The translations under genes were made by a program, and so were the position numbers. A DNA stretch of 64,000 bases from positions 107,336 to 171,335 of the forward strand of contig NZ_NKYF01000019.1 in the NCBI RefSeq assembly GCF_002262885.1, given 5' to 3'. Positions 17,867-26,507 of the stretch are shown here, piece by piece. Origin of the DNA: Pseudonocardia sp. MH-G8 (GTDB lineage: Bacteria > Actinomycetota > Actinomycetes > Mycobacteriales > Pseudonocardiaceae). The notes under the pieces are model-generated. The model searched no databases and had not been told where the DNA came from. It worked only from the letters and a program-made list of their open reading frames with translations. Positions within the stretch are counted from its first letter, which is position 1; every line of letters begins with the position of its first letter.

Positions 17867-19801
17867 ATGGATCGGCCGATGGGGATGCTGCGCGGGGTCG
17901 TGCGCGGTGCCGAGGCGCCGAAATCGATCAAGAAGGGCACGATCCCGAGGATCTGGGCGTTCGCGCAGCCCTATCGCGGCTGGTTGCTGGCGTTCCTGCT
18001 GCTCACCGTCGTCTCGGCCACGGTCGGCGTGCTCACGCCCGTGCTCGCCGGCCGCGTCGTCAACGCGATCGTGGCGGGCGGCGAGGTGTCGGCGGCCGCG
18101 GCCACCGTGGTCGGTCTCGCTGCGGGGATCGCGGCGCTGGCGGTGCTGGAGGCCGTCGTCGGGCTGGTGTCGCGCTGGTTCTCCTCCCGGATCGGTGAGG
18201 GTCTGATCGTGGACCTGCGCCGAGCGGTCTACGAGCACGTGCAGCGCATGCCGGTGGCCTTCTTCACGCGCACGCGCACCGGCGCGCTGGTCAGCCGGCT
18301 CAACAACGACGTCATCGGCGCCCAGTCGGCGATCACCTCGACGCTGGCCACGGTGCTGAGCAACAGCATCCAGCTCGCGCTCGCGCTCGGCGTGATGATC
18401 ACGCTCGCGTGGCAGGTGACGCTGCTGGCCCTGGTGCTGCTGCCGATCTTCGTGCTGCCCGCGCGCCGCTTCGGCCGGCGCCTGGCCGAGCTGCGCCGCG
18501 AGGCGGCGGACCTGAACGCCGGCATGGGCAACCAGATGACCGAGCGGTTCTCCGCGCCCGGCGCCACGCTGGTGAAGCTCTTCGGAAGGCCCGAAGAGGA
18601 GGCGCAGGACTTCGGCGAGCGCGCCGAGCGCGTCCGCGACATCGGTGTGCGCACCGCGATGGTCTCCCGCGTCTTCGTCACGGCGCTCTCGCTGGTCTCC
18701 GCGTTGGCCCAGGCGCTGGTCTACGGCCTCGGCGGCTGGCTGGCCGTCACCGGCCGGATCGAGCCGGGCACCGTCGTCACCCTCGCGCTCCTGCTCACCC
18801 GGCTCTACACGCCGATGACGGCGCTGGCCAACGCCCGCGTCGACGTGATGACCGCGCTGGTCTCGTTCGAGCGGGTCTTCGAGGTGCTCGACCTGGAGCC
18901 GATGATCACGCAGGCCCCGGACGCGGTGGACCTGCCGGACGGCCCCGTCGACGTGCGGCTGCGCGACGTCCGGTTCGGCTACCCGAGCGCGGACCGCGTG
19001 TCGCTGGCCTCCCTGGAGGAAGTTGCGGTGCTCGACACCCGCGGCGGCGAGGAGGTGCTGCACGGCGTCGACCTCGACGTCGGCGCGGGGCAGCTGGTCG
19101 CCCTGGTCGGCTCGTCCGGGGCCGGGAAGTCGACGCTGGCCTCGCTCGTCCCGCGGCTCTACGACGTCGACGCCGGCGCGGTGGAGCTCTCGGGGATCGA
19201 CGTGCGACGGCTGACGGCCGCGTCGCTGCGCGGGGCGGTCGGCGTGGTCACGCAGGACGGGCACCTGTTCCACGACACGATCCGCGCGAACCTGCGCTAC
19301 GCGGCACCGGAGGCGAGCGACCCCGAGATCGTCGAGGCGCTGCGCCGCGCCCGGCTCGGGGAGCTGTTCGACGCGCTGCCCGACGGCCTGGACACGGTGG
19401 TGGGGGAGCGCGGCTACCGGCTCTCGGGCGGCGAGCGCCAGCGGCTGACGATCGCGCGACTGCTGCTGGCCCGGCCGCGCGTCGTGATCCTCGACGAGGC
19501 CACCGCCCACCTCGACTCCGAGTCCGAGGCCGCGGTGCAGGAGGCACTGGCCGAGGCGCTGCAGGGGCGCACGGCGATCGTCATCGCCCACCGCCTGTCC
19601 ACAGTGCGCGCCGCGGACCAGATCGCGGTGCTGGAGCACGGCCGGATCGTCGAGCGCGGCACGCACGAGCAGCTGCTCGCGCGCGACGGGCGCTACGCGC
19701 AGCTGCACCGCACGCAGTTCGCACCCGAACCGGTCGACGGCGTCGAGTGCGGGATCCCGGGGTGCACCGCCCGCCACAGAGAGGAGCACCTGGTCGGCTG
19801 A
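17867..19801 (+). CDS. ABC exporter, fused permease and ATPase
   Basis: A 644-residue half-transporter. Residues ~25-320 form a six-helix ABC transmembrane domain (first helix near WLLAFLLLTVVSATVGVL), and ~345-610 the nucleotide-binding domain with Walker A GSSGAGKST (K ~421), signature LSGGERQR (~519) and Walker B VVILDEATAHLD (~540). The D-loop and His switch (VIAHRLST) are intact, so it should be an active exporter; half-transporters dimerise. The last ~27 residues are unusual, with CGIPGC-x3-H-x3-H, a possible small metal site. GAAGGGGG precedes the ATG. The substrate is unknown. Confidence 0.9.
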   Translation: MDRPMGMLRGVVRGAEAPKSIKKGTIPRIWAFAQPYRGWLLAFLLLTVVSATVGVLTPVLAGRVVNAIVAGGEVSAAAATVVGLAAGIAALAVLEAVVGLVSRWFSSRIGEGLIVDLRRAVYEHVQRMPVAFFTRTRTGALVSRLNNDVIGAQSAITSTLATVLSNSIQLALALGVMITLAWQVTLLALVLLPIFVLPARRFGRRLAELRREAADLNAGMGNQMTERFSAPGATLVKLFGRPEEEAQDFGERAERVRDIGVRTAMVSRVFVTALSLVSALAQALVYGLGGWLAVTGRIEPGTVVTLALLLTRLYTPMTALANARVDVMTALVSFERVFEVLDLEPMITQAPDAVDLPDGPVDVRLRDVRFGYPSADRVSLASLEEVAVLDTRGGEEVLHGVDLDVGAGQLVALVGSSGAGKSTLASLVPRLYDVDAGAVELSGIDVRRLTAASLRGAVGVVTQDGHLFHDTIRANLRYAAPEASDPEIVEALRRARLGELFDALPDGLDTVVGERGYRLSGGERQRLTIARLLLARPRVVILDEATAHLDSESEAAVQEALAEALQGRTAIVIAHRLSTVRAADQIAVLEHGRIVERGTHEQLLARDGRYAQLHRTQFAPEPVDGVECGIPGCTARHREEHLVG

Positions 19802-19900
19802 GGCGTGCGCCTGAAGGCCCCTTCGAACAGCATTCTGGCTCCAAGGTGCGTTGAAGCCGGTCCTGCGCGTGGGCGGGTCGTACTGCGGCGCTCTGTGGTG

Positions 19901-20482
19901 TCAGCGCTTGCGGACCGCGCCCTCCACCACGTCGAGGACCACGTCGAGGCCGCCGGCGAGGTCGTCGGCCGGTAGGCCCATGGCGAGCTGGGACACCAGG
20001 CCTTCCAGCACCAGCTCCAGGTAGCGGGCAAGCACCGGGACGGGGACGTCGTCGCGCAGGGTGCCGGCCGCGGCCTGGCGGGCGAGGCGCTGCTCGGTGG
20101 CGGCGGTGAGGGTCTCGGCGTGGGCGCGCCAGCGATCGCGGAAGCCGGGGTCGGTGCGCGCGCGGCGCGCCACCTCCAGGAACGTGGCGGTCCAGCTCGT
20201 GTCCAAGGATTCGGGGGCCGACACGAGCTCCCGCATGACCTGCACGAGCCCCTGCGCGGCCACCAGCTCGGCCATGCGCTGCGCGTCCTGCTCGGCGAGC
20301 GCGAGGAAGAGTGCTTCCTTGTCCCGGAAGTGGTGGAAGATCGCACCTCGGGACAGGCCGGTGGACTGCTCGAGCCTGCGGACGGTGGCGCCCTCGTAGC
20401 CGTGGCGGGCGAAGCAGGACCGGGCGTCGTCGAGGATCTGCTGGCGCCGCGCAGCGAGCTGGTCGATGCTGACGCGAGGCAC
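19901..20482 (-). CDS. acnR: TetR-family regulator, probable AcnR (aconitase repressor)
   Basis: A 193-residue TetR regulator. The N-terminal HTH includes GATVRRLEQSTGLSRGAIFHHFRDKEALF (~29-57), and the rest is the all-helical ligand/dimer domain. The opening MPRVSIDQLAARRQQILDDA and the GLSRGAIFHHFRDKE helix resemble corynebacterial/mycobacterial AcnR (M. tuberculosis Rv1474c), which lies beside acn in those genomes. Here aconitase is 13 kb away because the egt operon and the rsb cluster lie between. A CCAGAC-N3-CGTACGG site upstream of its own start resembles one at the acnA promoter. Confidence 0.82.
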   Translation of the reverse strand: MPRVSIDQLAARRQQILDDARSCFARHGYEGATVRRLEQSTGLSRGAIFHHFRDKEALFLALAEQDAQRMAELVAAQGLVQVMRELVSAPESLDTSWTATFLEVARRARTDPGFRDRWRAHAETLTAATEQRLARQAAAGTLRDDVPVPVLARYLELVLEGLVSQLAMGLPADDLAGGLDVVLDVVEGAVRKR

Positions 20483-20504
20483 CCGGCCGAGGATAGCCGG
20501 ATCT

Positions 20505-20520
20505 CCAGACGTACGTACGG
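20505..20520. promoter_or_regulatory. Candidate AcnR operator at acnR
   Basis: CCAGAC-GTA-CGTACGG lies 22-38 nt upstream of the acnR start and shares 11 of 16 positions with the site at 36348-36363 upstream of acnA (read on the minus strand). It contains the palindrome CGTACGTACG (20510-20519). It resembles the corynebacterial AcnR consensus as I remember it (CAGNAC-N3-C-GTACTG). Confidence 0.45.
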
Positions 20521-20582
20521 CTTGCGAAGGCGGGCGGAATCCGTTCCGCGAATCGTCACCGGAAATCGTCGGGGCCCAGCGG

Positions 20583-20588
20583 TAGCGT
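20583..20588 (+). promoter_or_regulatory. -10 element for a leaderless egt operon transcript
   Basis: TAGCGT is followed by 7 nt and the ATG of egtA at 20596. No ribosome-binding site is present. Confidence 0.65.
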
Positions 20589-20595
20589 CACTCGC

Positions 20596-21903
20596 ATGGT
20601 GGATGAATCAGTGGTCACGATGGTGCGCGGCGGTCGGGACGCCCCGGTGGACGGTGTGGGCGCGGATCCCCCCGACGCGGGTCCCTCCGTGCTGCGCGAC
20701 TGCGCCGACGCCGAGGCCCACGTCGGCTCGGTCTGTTTCAAGCACGGTCCTCCGAAGCTGGTGGGCGTCGAGCTCGAGTGGCTCCTGCACCCTCCCGAGC
20801 CGCATTCGCTGCCCGACGCCGCCACGCTCGCCGCCGCCCTCGGGCCGCACACACCTCCCACCCTCGATCCGTCCTCTCCCGCTCGTCCCCTCCCCGCCGG
20901 CTCCGCTGTCACCGTGGAGCCCGGAGGGCAGGTGGAGCTCGCCAGCCCACCGCTGCCCGACCTCGCGTCCCTGCTGCAGGCCACCCGCGACGACGCGGCC
21001 GCCCTGCACGCGCTCCTCGCCGCCGCCGAGCTGCGTCCCGGCCACCGGGCCACCGACGCGCTCCGCCCGCCCCGCCGGATCCTCCAGCACCCCCGCTACG
21101 CGGCGATGGAGGAGTCCTTCGACCGGCGCGGCCCGCACGGACGGAGCGCGATGTGCTCCACCGCCGCCGTCCAGGTCTGCCTCGACGCGGGGGAGGCGCA
21201 CGAGGTCGCGCAGCGCTGGGCCGTGCTGCACGCGCTCGGCCCGGTGTTGCTGGCGGCCTTCGCCAATTCACCCACGCTGCACGGCAGGCGCACCGGCTGG
21301 AAGTCCTCGCGCTGGGCCAGCTGGCAGCACGCCGACCCGTTCCGCACGGCACCACCCGCGGCGAGCGACGACCCGGCGGCCACGTGGGCGCGCCGGGTGC
21401 TGGACAGCCCGCTGCTGTGCGTGCGCGGGGCGGGCAGCTGGTCGGTACCGGCCGGCATCACCTTCGCCGACTGGGTGCGCGGAGCACTGCCCGCCCCGCC
21501 CACCACCGCGGATCTCGACTACCACATCTCGACGCTGTTCCCGCCGGTCCGCCCGCACGGGCACCTCGAGGTGCGCTACGTCGACGCCCAACCCGGGCAC
21601 CGCTGGGCCCTGCCCGTCACGGTGCTGGTCGCCCTGCTGTCGGACAGCAGCACGATCGAGCGTGCCCGTGAGGCCTGCGAGCCCGCCGGCGGGCGGTGGA
21701 TCTCCGCCGCGCGCCACGGCCTGTCGGACCGCGTGCTCGCCCGCGCGGCCGCCACCGTCTTCGAGCTGGCCATCGGCCGGCTGCCGGCCGTCGGCGCCCC
21801 GCAGTGGGTGGCCGACGACCTCACCGCCATGACCGAGCAGCAGGTGCTCCGCGGGCGGTGCCCCGCCGACGACCCGGAACTCCCGGAGGGAGCGATCTCA
21901 TGA
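20596..21903 (+). CDS. egtA: Glutamate-cysteine ligase EgtA
   Basis: A 435-residue enzyme of the GCS2 (plant/actinobacterial) glutamate-cysteine ligase family, which makes gamma-glutamylcysteine as the sulfur donor for ergothioneine. Visible blocks are VGVELEWLL (~54-62), VTVEPGGQVELASPP (~103-117), MCSTAAVQVCLDAG (~183-196) and the YHISTLFPPVRPHGHLEVRYVDAQPG stretch near residues 310-335. It heads a tightly overlapping operon with egtB, egtC, egtD and a cupin gene. The last codons overlap the egtB start (ATGA). Promoter and start are fixed by the leaderless -10 hexamer. Confidence 0.93.
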   Translation: MVDESVVTMVRGGRDAPVDGVGADPPDAGPSVLRDCADAEAHVGSVCFKHGPPKLVGVELEWLLHPPEPHSLPDAATLAAALGPHTPPTLDPSSPARPLPAGSAVTVEPGGQVELASPPLPDLASLLQATRDDAAALHALLAAAELRPGHRATDALRPPRRILQHPRYAAMEESFDRRGPHGRSAMCSTAAVQVCLDAGEAHEVAQRWAVLHALGPVLLAAFANSPTLHGRRTGWKSSRWASWQHADPFRTAPPAASDDPAATWARRVLDSPLLCVRGAGSWSVPAGITFADWVRGALPAPPTTADLDYHISTLFPPVRPHGHLEVRYVDAQPGHRWALPVTVLVALLSDSSTIERAREACEPAGGRWISAARHGLSDRVLARAAATVFELAIGRLPAVGAPQWVADDLTAMTEQQVLRGRCPADDPELPEGAIS

Positions 21904-23261
21904 CGAGCACGACCCCCACCGCCCCCGGCACCGATCCGGACCACGGGAGCAGCGAGGAGCTGCGCGCCAGGGTGGCCGCGCTGCTCGCGCAGTCCCGGGC
22001 GCGCAGCACCGCCCTCACCGACGCGGTCGACGAGGCCGACCTGATCGCCCAGCACTCGCCGCTGATGTCGCCGCTGGTGTGGGACCTGGCGCACATCGGC
22101 AGCCAGGAGGAGCTCTGGCTGGTCCGCGACGTCGGCGGCCGCGAGCCGCTGCGCCCGGAGATCGACGGGCTCTACGACGCCTTCCAGCACTCGCGCGCCA
22201 GCCGCGTCGAGCTGCCGCTGCTCACCCCGTCCGAGGCCCGCGCGTACGTGGCACAGGTCCGGGACAAGGCGCTCGACGCGCTGGAGCACAGCCCGCTGCG
22301 CGGGCGCAGGCTCGTCGAGCACGGCTTCGCCTTCGGCATGATCGTGCAGCACGAGCAGCAGCACGACGAGAGCATGCTCGCCACCCACCAGCTGCGTGCC
22401 GGTGCGCCCGTGCTGCACGCACCGCCTCCTCCCGCCGGGAGGGCCCCGGCGGCCCGCGAGGTGCTCGTCCCGGGCGGCCCGTTCACGATGGGCACCTCCA
22501 CCGAGGCGTGGGCGCTGGACAACGAGCGGCCCGCGCACGTCGTGCACGTGCCGGCGTTCGTGATCGACACCGCCGCGGTCACCAACGGCGAGTACGCCGC
22601 GTTCGCCGACGCGGGTGGCTACGACGACCCGCGGTGGTGGAGCGCGCCGGGTTGGGCGCACCGGGTCGCGGAGGACCTGGAGGCGCCGCAGTTCTGGCGG
22701 CGCGACGGCTCCGGCACCTGGTACCGCCGCCGGTTCGGCCGGGAGGAGCCGATCGTGGCCGACGAACCGGTGGTGCACGTCTGCTTCCACGAGGCGCAGG
22801 CGTACGCGCGCTGGGCGGGCAAGCGGCTGCCCACCGAGGCGGAGTGGGAGAAGGCCGCGCGCCACGACCCGGCCACCGGCCGGTCGCGGCGCTACCCCTG
22901 GGGCGACGAGGAGCCCGCCTCCGCGCACGCCAACCTCGGCCAGCAGCACCTGCAGCCCGCAGCCGCGGGTGCCTTCCCGCGCGGGGCGTCGCCGCTGGGC
23001 GTGCAGCAGCTGATCGGCGACGTCTGGGAGTGGACGAGCTCGGGCTGGCACCCCTACCCGGGCTTCGAGGTGTTCCCGTACCCGGAGTACTCGCAGGTGT
23101 TCTTCGGCGGCGACTACCGGGTGCTGCGCGGCGGCTCGTTCGGCACGGCTCCCGCGGCCGTCCGCGGCACGTTCCGCAACTGGGACCACCCCATCCGCCG
23201 GCAGATCTTCGCCGGCTTCCGGTGCGCGCGCGACCCCCGGCCCGAGGAAGCGGCGGCGTAA
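21900..23261 (+). CDS. egtB: Sulfoxide synthase EgtB
   Basis: A 453-residue non-heme iron enzyme that joins gamma-glutamylcysteine (or cysteine) to hercynine and oxidises the sulfur. The N-terminal DinB-like domain contains the three iron-binding histidines, one in WDLAHIGSQEELW and two in an HEQQHDE (HxxxH) motif. The C-terminal FGE-sulfatase-type domain includes GGPFTMGT, KRLPTEAEWEKAAR, GDVWEWTSS and a final RRQIFAGFRCARD. The ATG at 21900 overlaps the egtA stop by 4 nt. Length and domain order are normal. Confidence 0.95.
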   Translation: MTSTTPTAPGTDPDHGSSEELRARVAALLAQSRARSTALTDAVDEADLIAQHSPLMSPLVWDLAHIGSQEELWLVRDVGGREPLRPEIDGLYDAFQHSRASRVELPLLTPSEARAYVAQVRDKALDALEHSPLRGRRLVEHGFAFGMIVQHEQQHDESMLATHQLRAGAPVLHAPPPPAGRAPAAREVLVPGGPFTMGTSTEAWALDNERPAHVVHVPAFVIDTAAVTNGEYAAFADAGGYDDPRWWSAPGWAHRVAEDLEAPQFWRRDGSGTWYRRRFGREEPIVADEPVVHVCFHEAQAYARWAGKRLPTEAEWEKAARHDPATGRSRRYPWGDEEPASAHANLGQQHLQPAAAGAFPRGASPLGVQQLIGDVWEWTSSGWHPYPGFEVFPYPEYSQVFFGGDYRVLRGGSFGTAPAAVRGTFRNWDHPIRRQIFAGFRCARDPRPEEAAA

Positions 23262-23265
23262 GCGC

Positions 23266-24027
23266 GTGTGCCGTCACCTGGCCTACGTCGGGCCGCCGGT
23301 GCCGCTCGCGGCGCCGGTGCTCCGGGCGCCGCACTCGTTGCGCCACCAGTCCTACGCCCCCGCCGACATGCGCGGCGGGGGCACGATCAACGCCGACGGC
23401 TTCGGGGCGGGCTGGTACCCGCAGCCCGGCGGCCCGGCTGCGCGCTACCGCAGCGCGCAGCCGATCTGGTCCGACGCGTCGTTCGCCGCGCTGGCCGGCG
23501 CCACGCACTCGTCCGCAGTGCTGGCCGCCGTCCGGTCTGCCACGGTCGGCATGCCGATCACCGACACGGCCGCGGCGCCGTTCGCCGAGGGGCCGTGGCT
23601 GTTCAGCCACAACGGCGTGGTGCGCGGCTGGCCGCAGAGCGTCGCGCCGCTGGCCGCCGCGCTGCCCGTCGCCGACCTGATCACGCTCGACGCCCCCACC
23701 GACGCCGCGCTGCTGTGGGCGCTGGTCCGCCACCGGCTGCGTGCCGGCGCGGATCCGGCCGACGCGCTCGCGGCGGTGGTGGTGGAAGTCGCCGCCGCGG
23801 CGCCCGGCTCGCGGCTGAACCTGCTGCTCACCGACGGCGCCACCATCTGGGCCACGACCTTCGACCACGCCTTGTGCGTGCACATCGACGAGGGGAGCGC
23901 GCTGGTCGCGTCCGAACCGCTCGACCCTTCACCGGCGTGGACCGCGGTGCCCGACCACCACGTGGTGGTCGCCGGCCCCGGCCACTGCCGCACGACCCCG
24001 TTGCCGCTCTACGAGGGAGCCCGATGA
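23266..24027 (+). CDS. egtC: Gamma-glutamyl hercynylcysteine S-oxide hydrolase EgtC
   Basis: A 253-residue class II (Ntn-type) glutamine amidotransferase fold. Cys2 directly after the GTG start would become the N-terminal nucleophile after removal of Met. NADGFGAGWY (~39-48) and LFSHNGVVRGW (~117-127) are the conserved substrate loops. It removes the glutamate from the gamma-glutamyl hercynylcysteine sulfoxide. The start is 5 nt after the egtB stop, and its stop overlaps the egtD ATG. Confidence 0.93.
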   Translation: MCRHLAYVGPPVPLAAPVLRAPHSLRHQSYAPADMRGGGTINADGFGAGWYPQPGGPAARYRSAQPIWSDASFAALAGATHSSAVLAAVRSATVGMPITDTAAAPFAEGPWLFSHNGVVRGWPQSVAPLAAALPVADLITLDAPTDAALLWALVRHRLRAGADPADALAAVVVEVAAAAPGSRLNLLLTDGATIWATTFDHALCVHIDEGSALVASEPLDPSPAWTAVPDHHVVVAGPGHCRTTPLPLYEGAR

Positions 24028-24995
24028 CCGTCCCGTTGCTGGACATCCACCTCACCGACGCCGACGCGGAGTCCGCGCTGCGCGCCGACGCCCGCGCCGG
24101 CCTCACCGCGGTGCCGAAGCACCTGCCGCCCAAGTGGTTCTACGACGCCCGGGGGAGCGCGCTGTTCGAACAGATCACCGCGCTGCCCGAGTACTACCCC
24201 ACGCGCACGGAGCGGGCGCTGCTGGAGGGCAGCGCCGACGCGATCGCCGCCGCCTCGGGCGCCGACACGCTCGTCGAGCTGGGCTCGGGGTCCTCGGCGA
24301 AGACCCGGTTGCTGCTCGACGCGTTCGGGCGGGCGGGCACGCTGCGCCGCTACGTGCCCCAGGACGTGAGCGAGCCCGCGCTGCGCGAGGCGATGTCGGC
24401 GCTGGCCGTCGAGTACCCCGACGTGGAGTTGCACGGCGTGGTCGGCGACTTCACCGCTCACCTGGACCGGCTCCCGCCCCACGGGCGGCGGATGGTCGCG
24501 TTCCTGGGCGGCACGATCGGCAACCTGCTGCCGGCACAGCGCGCGGAGTTCCTGGGCGCGCTGCGGGCGGCGCTGCGTCCGGGCGAGCAGTTCCTGCTGG
24601 GCACCGGCCTCGTCACGGACCCGGCCGTCCTCGTCCCCGCCTACGACGACGCGGCCGGTGTCACCGCCGAGTTCAACCGCAACGTGCTGCACGTGCTCAA
24701 CCGCGAGCTGCGGGCCGACTTCGACGTCGACGCGTTCGCCCACCGGGCCCGCTGGGACGCCCACCACGAGTGGATCGAGATGAGGCTGGTGGCGCAGCGG
24801 CCGATGACGGTCACCCTCGCCGAGCTGGAGCTCACCGTCGCGTTCACCGCGGGGGAGCAGATGTGCACGGAAGTGTCGTCCAAGTTTCGTCTGCCCGGGG
24901 TGCGCGCGATGCTCGCCGAGGCGGGGTTCGCCGTCGTGCACAGCTGGACCGACGCCGACGAGCGGATGGCGCTCACGCTGGCGAGCGCGGCATGA
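24024..24995 (+). CDS. egtD: L-histidine N-alpha-trimethyltransferase EgtD
   Basis: A 323-residue SAM-dependent methyltransferase that makes hercynine from histidine. Family marks are PPKWFYDARGSALFEQITALPEYYPTR (~35-61, given here as the histidine-binding entrance), VELGSGSSAKTRLLL (~85-99, SAM loop), FLGGTIGNL (~155-163) and the FNRNVLHVLNREL block near residue 220. The start overlaps the egtC stop (ATGA) and the end overlaps the cupin start (ATGA), so all five genes are translationally coupled. Confidence 0.95.
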   Translation: MTVPLLDIHLTDADAESALRADARAGLTAVPKHLPPKWFYDARGSALFEQITALPEYYPTRTERALLEGSADAIAAASGADTLVELGSGSSAKTRLLLDAFGRAGTLRRYVPQDVSEPALREAMSALAVEYPDVELHGVVGDFTAHLDRLPPHGRRMVAFLGGTIGNLLPAQRAEFLGALRAALRPGEQFLLGTGLVTDPAVLVPAYDDAAGVTAEFNRNVLHVLNRELRADFDVDAFAHRARWDAHHEWIEMRLVAQRPMTVTLAELELTVAFTAGEQMCTEVSSKFRLPGVRAMLAEAGFAVVHSWTDADERMALTLASAA

Positions 24996-25465
24996 GCGGC
25001 GAGTGGCGCAGCGACGGGGTGCGCGTCGTCCCGGGCGACGCGCTGGACGCGAACACCCCTCAGACGCCCGGGATGCACCGCGCGGCCGCGATCACGGCGG
25101 CCCGCACCGGTGCCCAGCGGTTGTGGGCGGGCACGGTGACGATCCACCCCGGTGCGCGCACCGGCGCCCACCACCACGGCGAGCTGGAGAGCGTGATCTA
25201 CGTGGTGCGCGGCCGGGCGCGGATGCGGTGGGGCGAGCGGCTGGAGTTCACGGCCGAGGCCGGGCCGGGCGGGTTCATCTTCGTGCCGCCGTTCGTGCCG
25301 CACCAGGAGATCAACGCCCTCGACGACGAGCCGCTCGAGTGCGTGCTCACCCGCAGCGGCCAGGAGCCGATCGTCGTGAACCTCGACATCGAGGGCGTGG
25401 CGGACCCCGAGCACGTGCCGTGGGTCGACCCGACCCACCCGGATCCCGGCCACCCGGCCCCGTGA
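24992..25465 (+). CDS. Cupin-domain protein at the end of the egt operon
   Basis: A 157-residue single-domain cupin. Metal-binding motif 1 is present in GAHHHGELESVIYVVRG (three His and one Glu in the G-x5-HxH-x3-E-x6-G pattern), and motif 2 in GGFIFVPPFVPHQEIN (P-x-x-x-P-H-x3-N pattern). It is overlapped by egtD (ATGA), so it is certainly part of the ergothioneine transcript. In mycobacteria this place belongs to egtE, a PLP-dependent C-S lyase; no PLP enzyme is seen here. A role in ergothioneine completion, turnover or redox handling is possible, but the function is unknown. Confidence 0.85.
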   Translation: MSGEWRSDGVRVVPGDALDANTPQTPGMHRAAAITAARTGAQRLWAGTVTIHPGARTGAHHHGELESVIYVVRGRARMRWGERLEFTAEAGPGGFIFVPPFVPHQEINALDDEPLECVLTRSGQEPIVVNLDIEGVADPEHVPWVDPTHPDPGHPAP

Positions 25466-25628
25466 CCGCCGCCGCCGGCAACCGGGCGGCGGTGGATACC
25501 GGCATTCACTTCTCGAATGACGCTCGTGGCGCGGGTCCATTGACGGGTGGGACCGGCTCCGGCGAGGGTCGGAAGGTGGTGGACGCGTCGCGGCGGGCCC
25601 GCAGCGACGCAGGCGGTGAGAGGACCTG

Positions 25629-26390
25629 ATGGTGGAGACAGCGGACATCGTCCGACCCGACCCCGAGCTCGTCGCCGGTCTGGAGCGCATCGGGAGCGCG
25701 ACGGCCAGCAGCGAACTCGCCAAGCAGTTCGGTATCCGCAGCGCCCACATCGCCGGCCCGGTCTGCCGGACGCCCGGTGCCCGGGTGGCCGGTCCCGCCC
25801 TCACCCTGCAATGCCTCCCGAAGCGGGAGGACCTCTACCCGGTGGACGAGTACAGCCAGCCGGAGCGCCAGCTGCACCGGCAGGTCCTGTACCACACCCA
25901 GCCGGGCGACATCGTGGTCGTCGATGCCCGCGGGGACATGACCAGCGGGATCTTCGGCGAGATGATGCTCACCTACTTCGCGGGCCGTGGCGGCAAGGGG
26001 ATCGTCGTCGACGGCTGCATCCGCGATTTCGCCGACGCCGCCGGGCTCGGGATCGGCATGTGGCTGCGGGGCACCACTCCCAACTTCCACACCCAGACCG
26101 GCATCGTCCCCACTGCGGTGAACGTGCCGGTCGCGTGCGGCGGCACCGTCGTGGTGCCGGGCGACATCGTCATCGCCGACGACGACGGCGCCGTGGTCGT
26201 GCCGATCGCGCTGGCCCCGAAGCTGCTCGAGATCGCGGGCGCGCACGCGGAGTGGGAGGTGTTCTCCCGGATGAAGCTCGCAGAGGGGGGCGACCTGCGC
26301 CGCTACTACCCGCTCTCGGACGAGGCGCGCCCTGAGTACGAGCAGTGGCGTGCGGACCAGTCCGCCGGAGGGTCACCCGAGAGCGGGTGA
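25629..26390 (+). CDS. RraA-like / HMG aldolase family protein
   Basis: A 253-residue RraA-like fold protein. PGDIVVVDARGDMTSGIFGEMM (given in part) with GGKGIVVDGCIRD downstream gives the conserved Gly loop plus R-x-D (here CIRD) that bind oxalate/pyruvate enolate and a divalent metal in 4-hydroxy-4-methyl-2-oxoglutarate aldolases. Such proteins can act as HMG aldolase or oxaloacetate decarboxylase; others of this fold are RNase E regulators. No catabolic neighbours support a specific pathway. GAGAGG precedes the ATG. The 163-nt gap before it holds no gene. Confidence 0.82.
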   Translation: MVETADIVRPDPELVAGLERIGSATASSELAKQFGIRSAHIAGPVCRTPGARVAGPALTLQCLPKREDLYPVDEYSQPERQLHRQVLYHTQPGDIVVVDARGDMTSGIFGEMMLTYFAGRGGKGIVVDGCIRDFADAAGLGIGMWLRGTTPNFHTQTGIVPTAVNVPVACGGTVVVPGDIVIADDDGAVVVPIALAPKLLEIAGAHAEWEVFSRMKLAEGGDLRRYYPLSDEARPEYEQWRADQSAGGSPESG

Positions 26391-26395
26391 CCGGT

Positions 26396-26420
26396 CGGGT
26401 GCAGCACGTCGCTGCACCCG
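26396..26420 (+). terminator. Hairpin terminator after the RraA-like gene
   Basis: CGGGTGCAGC and GCTGCACCCG form a perfect 10-bp stem with a 5-nt loop, starting 5 nt after the TGA stop. There is no long T-tract, as is common in GC-rich actinobacteria. Confidence 0.65.
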
Positions 26421-26483
26421 CGGCCCGCCCGCGCCCTGGTACAGCAGGGCGACGGGCGGCCCGCCGCGGAGGCAATCCTCCGC

Positions 26484-26507
26484 GTCAACGATTCATTGAC
26501 GCCATCG
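26484..26507. promoter_or_regulatory. Shared operator-like 24-mer, copy A
   Basis: The palindromic core TCAACGA-T-TCATTGA plus the following CGCCATCG recurs at 39660-39683, with only the central base changed. It lies about 65-90 nt upstream of a possible TAGAGT -10 hexamer (26572-26577) of the RsbV-like gene, so it could be an activator or upstream repressor site. Confidence 0.55.

Noticed and set aside
16106..19789. Minus-strand frame of 1227 codons across amidase and ABC exporter
   Set aside because: It covers two well-supported genes in other frames and has a composition typical of shadow frames (Arg, His, Gln-rich).
19813..19824. GAAGGCCCCTTC hairpin after the ABC exporter
   Set aside because: The stem is only 5 bp with a 2-nt loop and no second copy was noticed, so it is not called a repeat or terminator.
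25466..25628. Short frame between the cupin and RraA-like genes
   Set aside because: No start with a ribosome-binding site and no recognisable protein; treated as intergenic.
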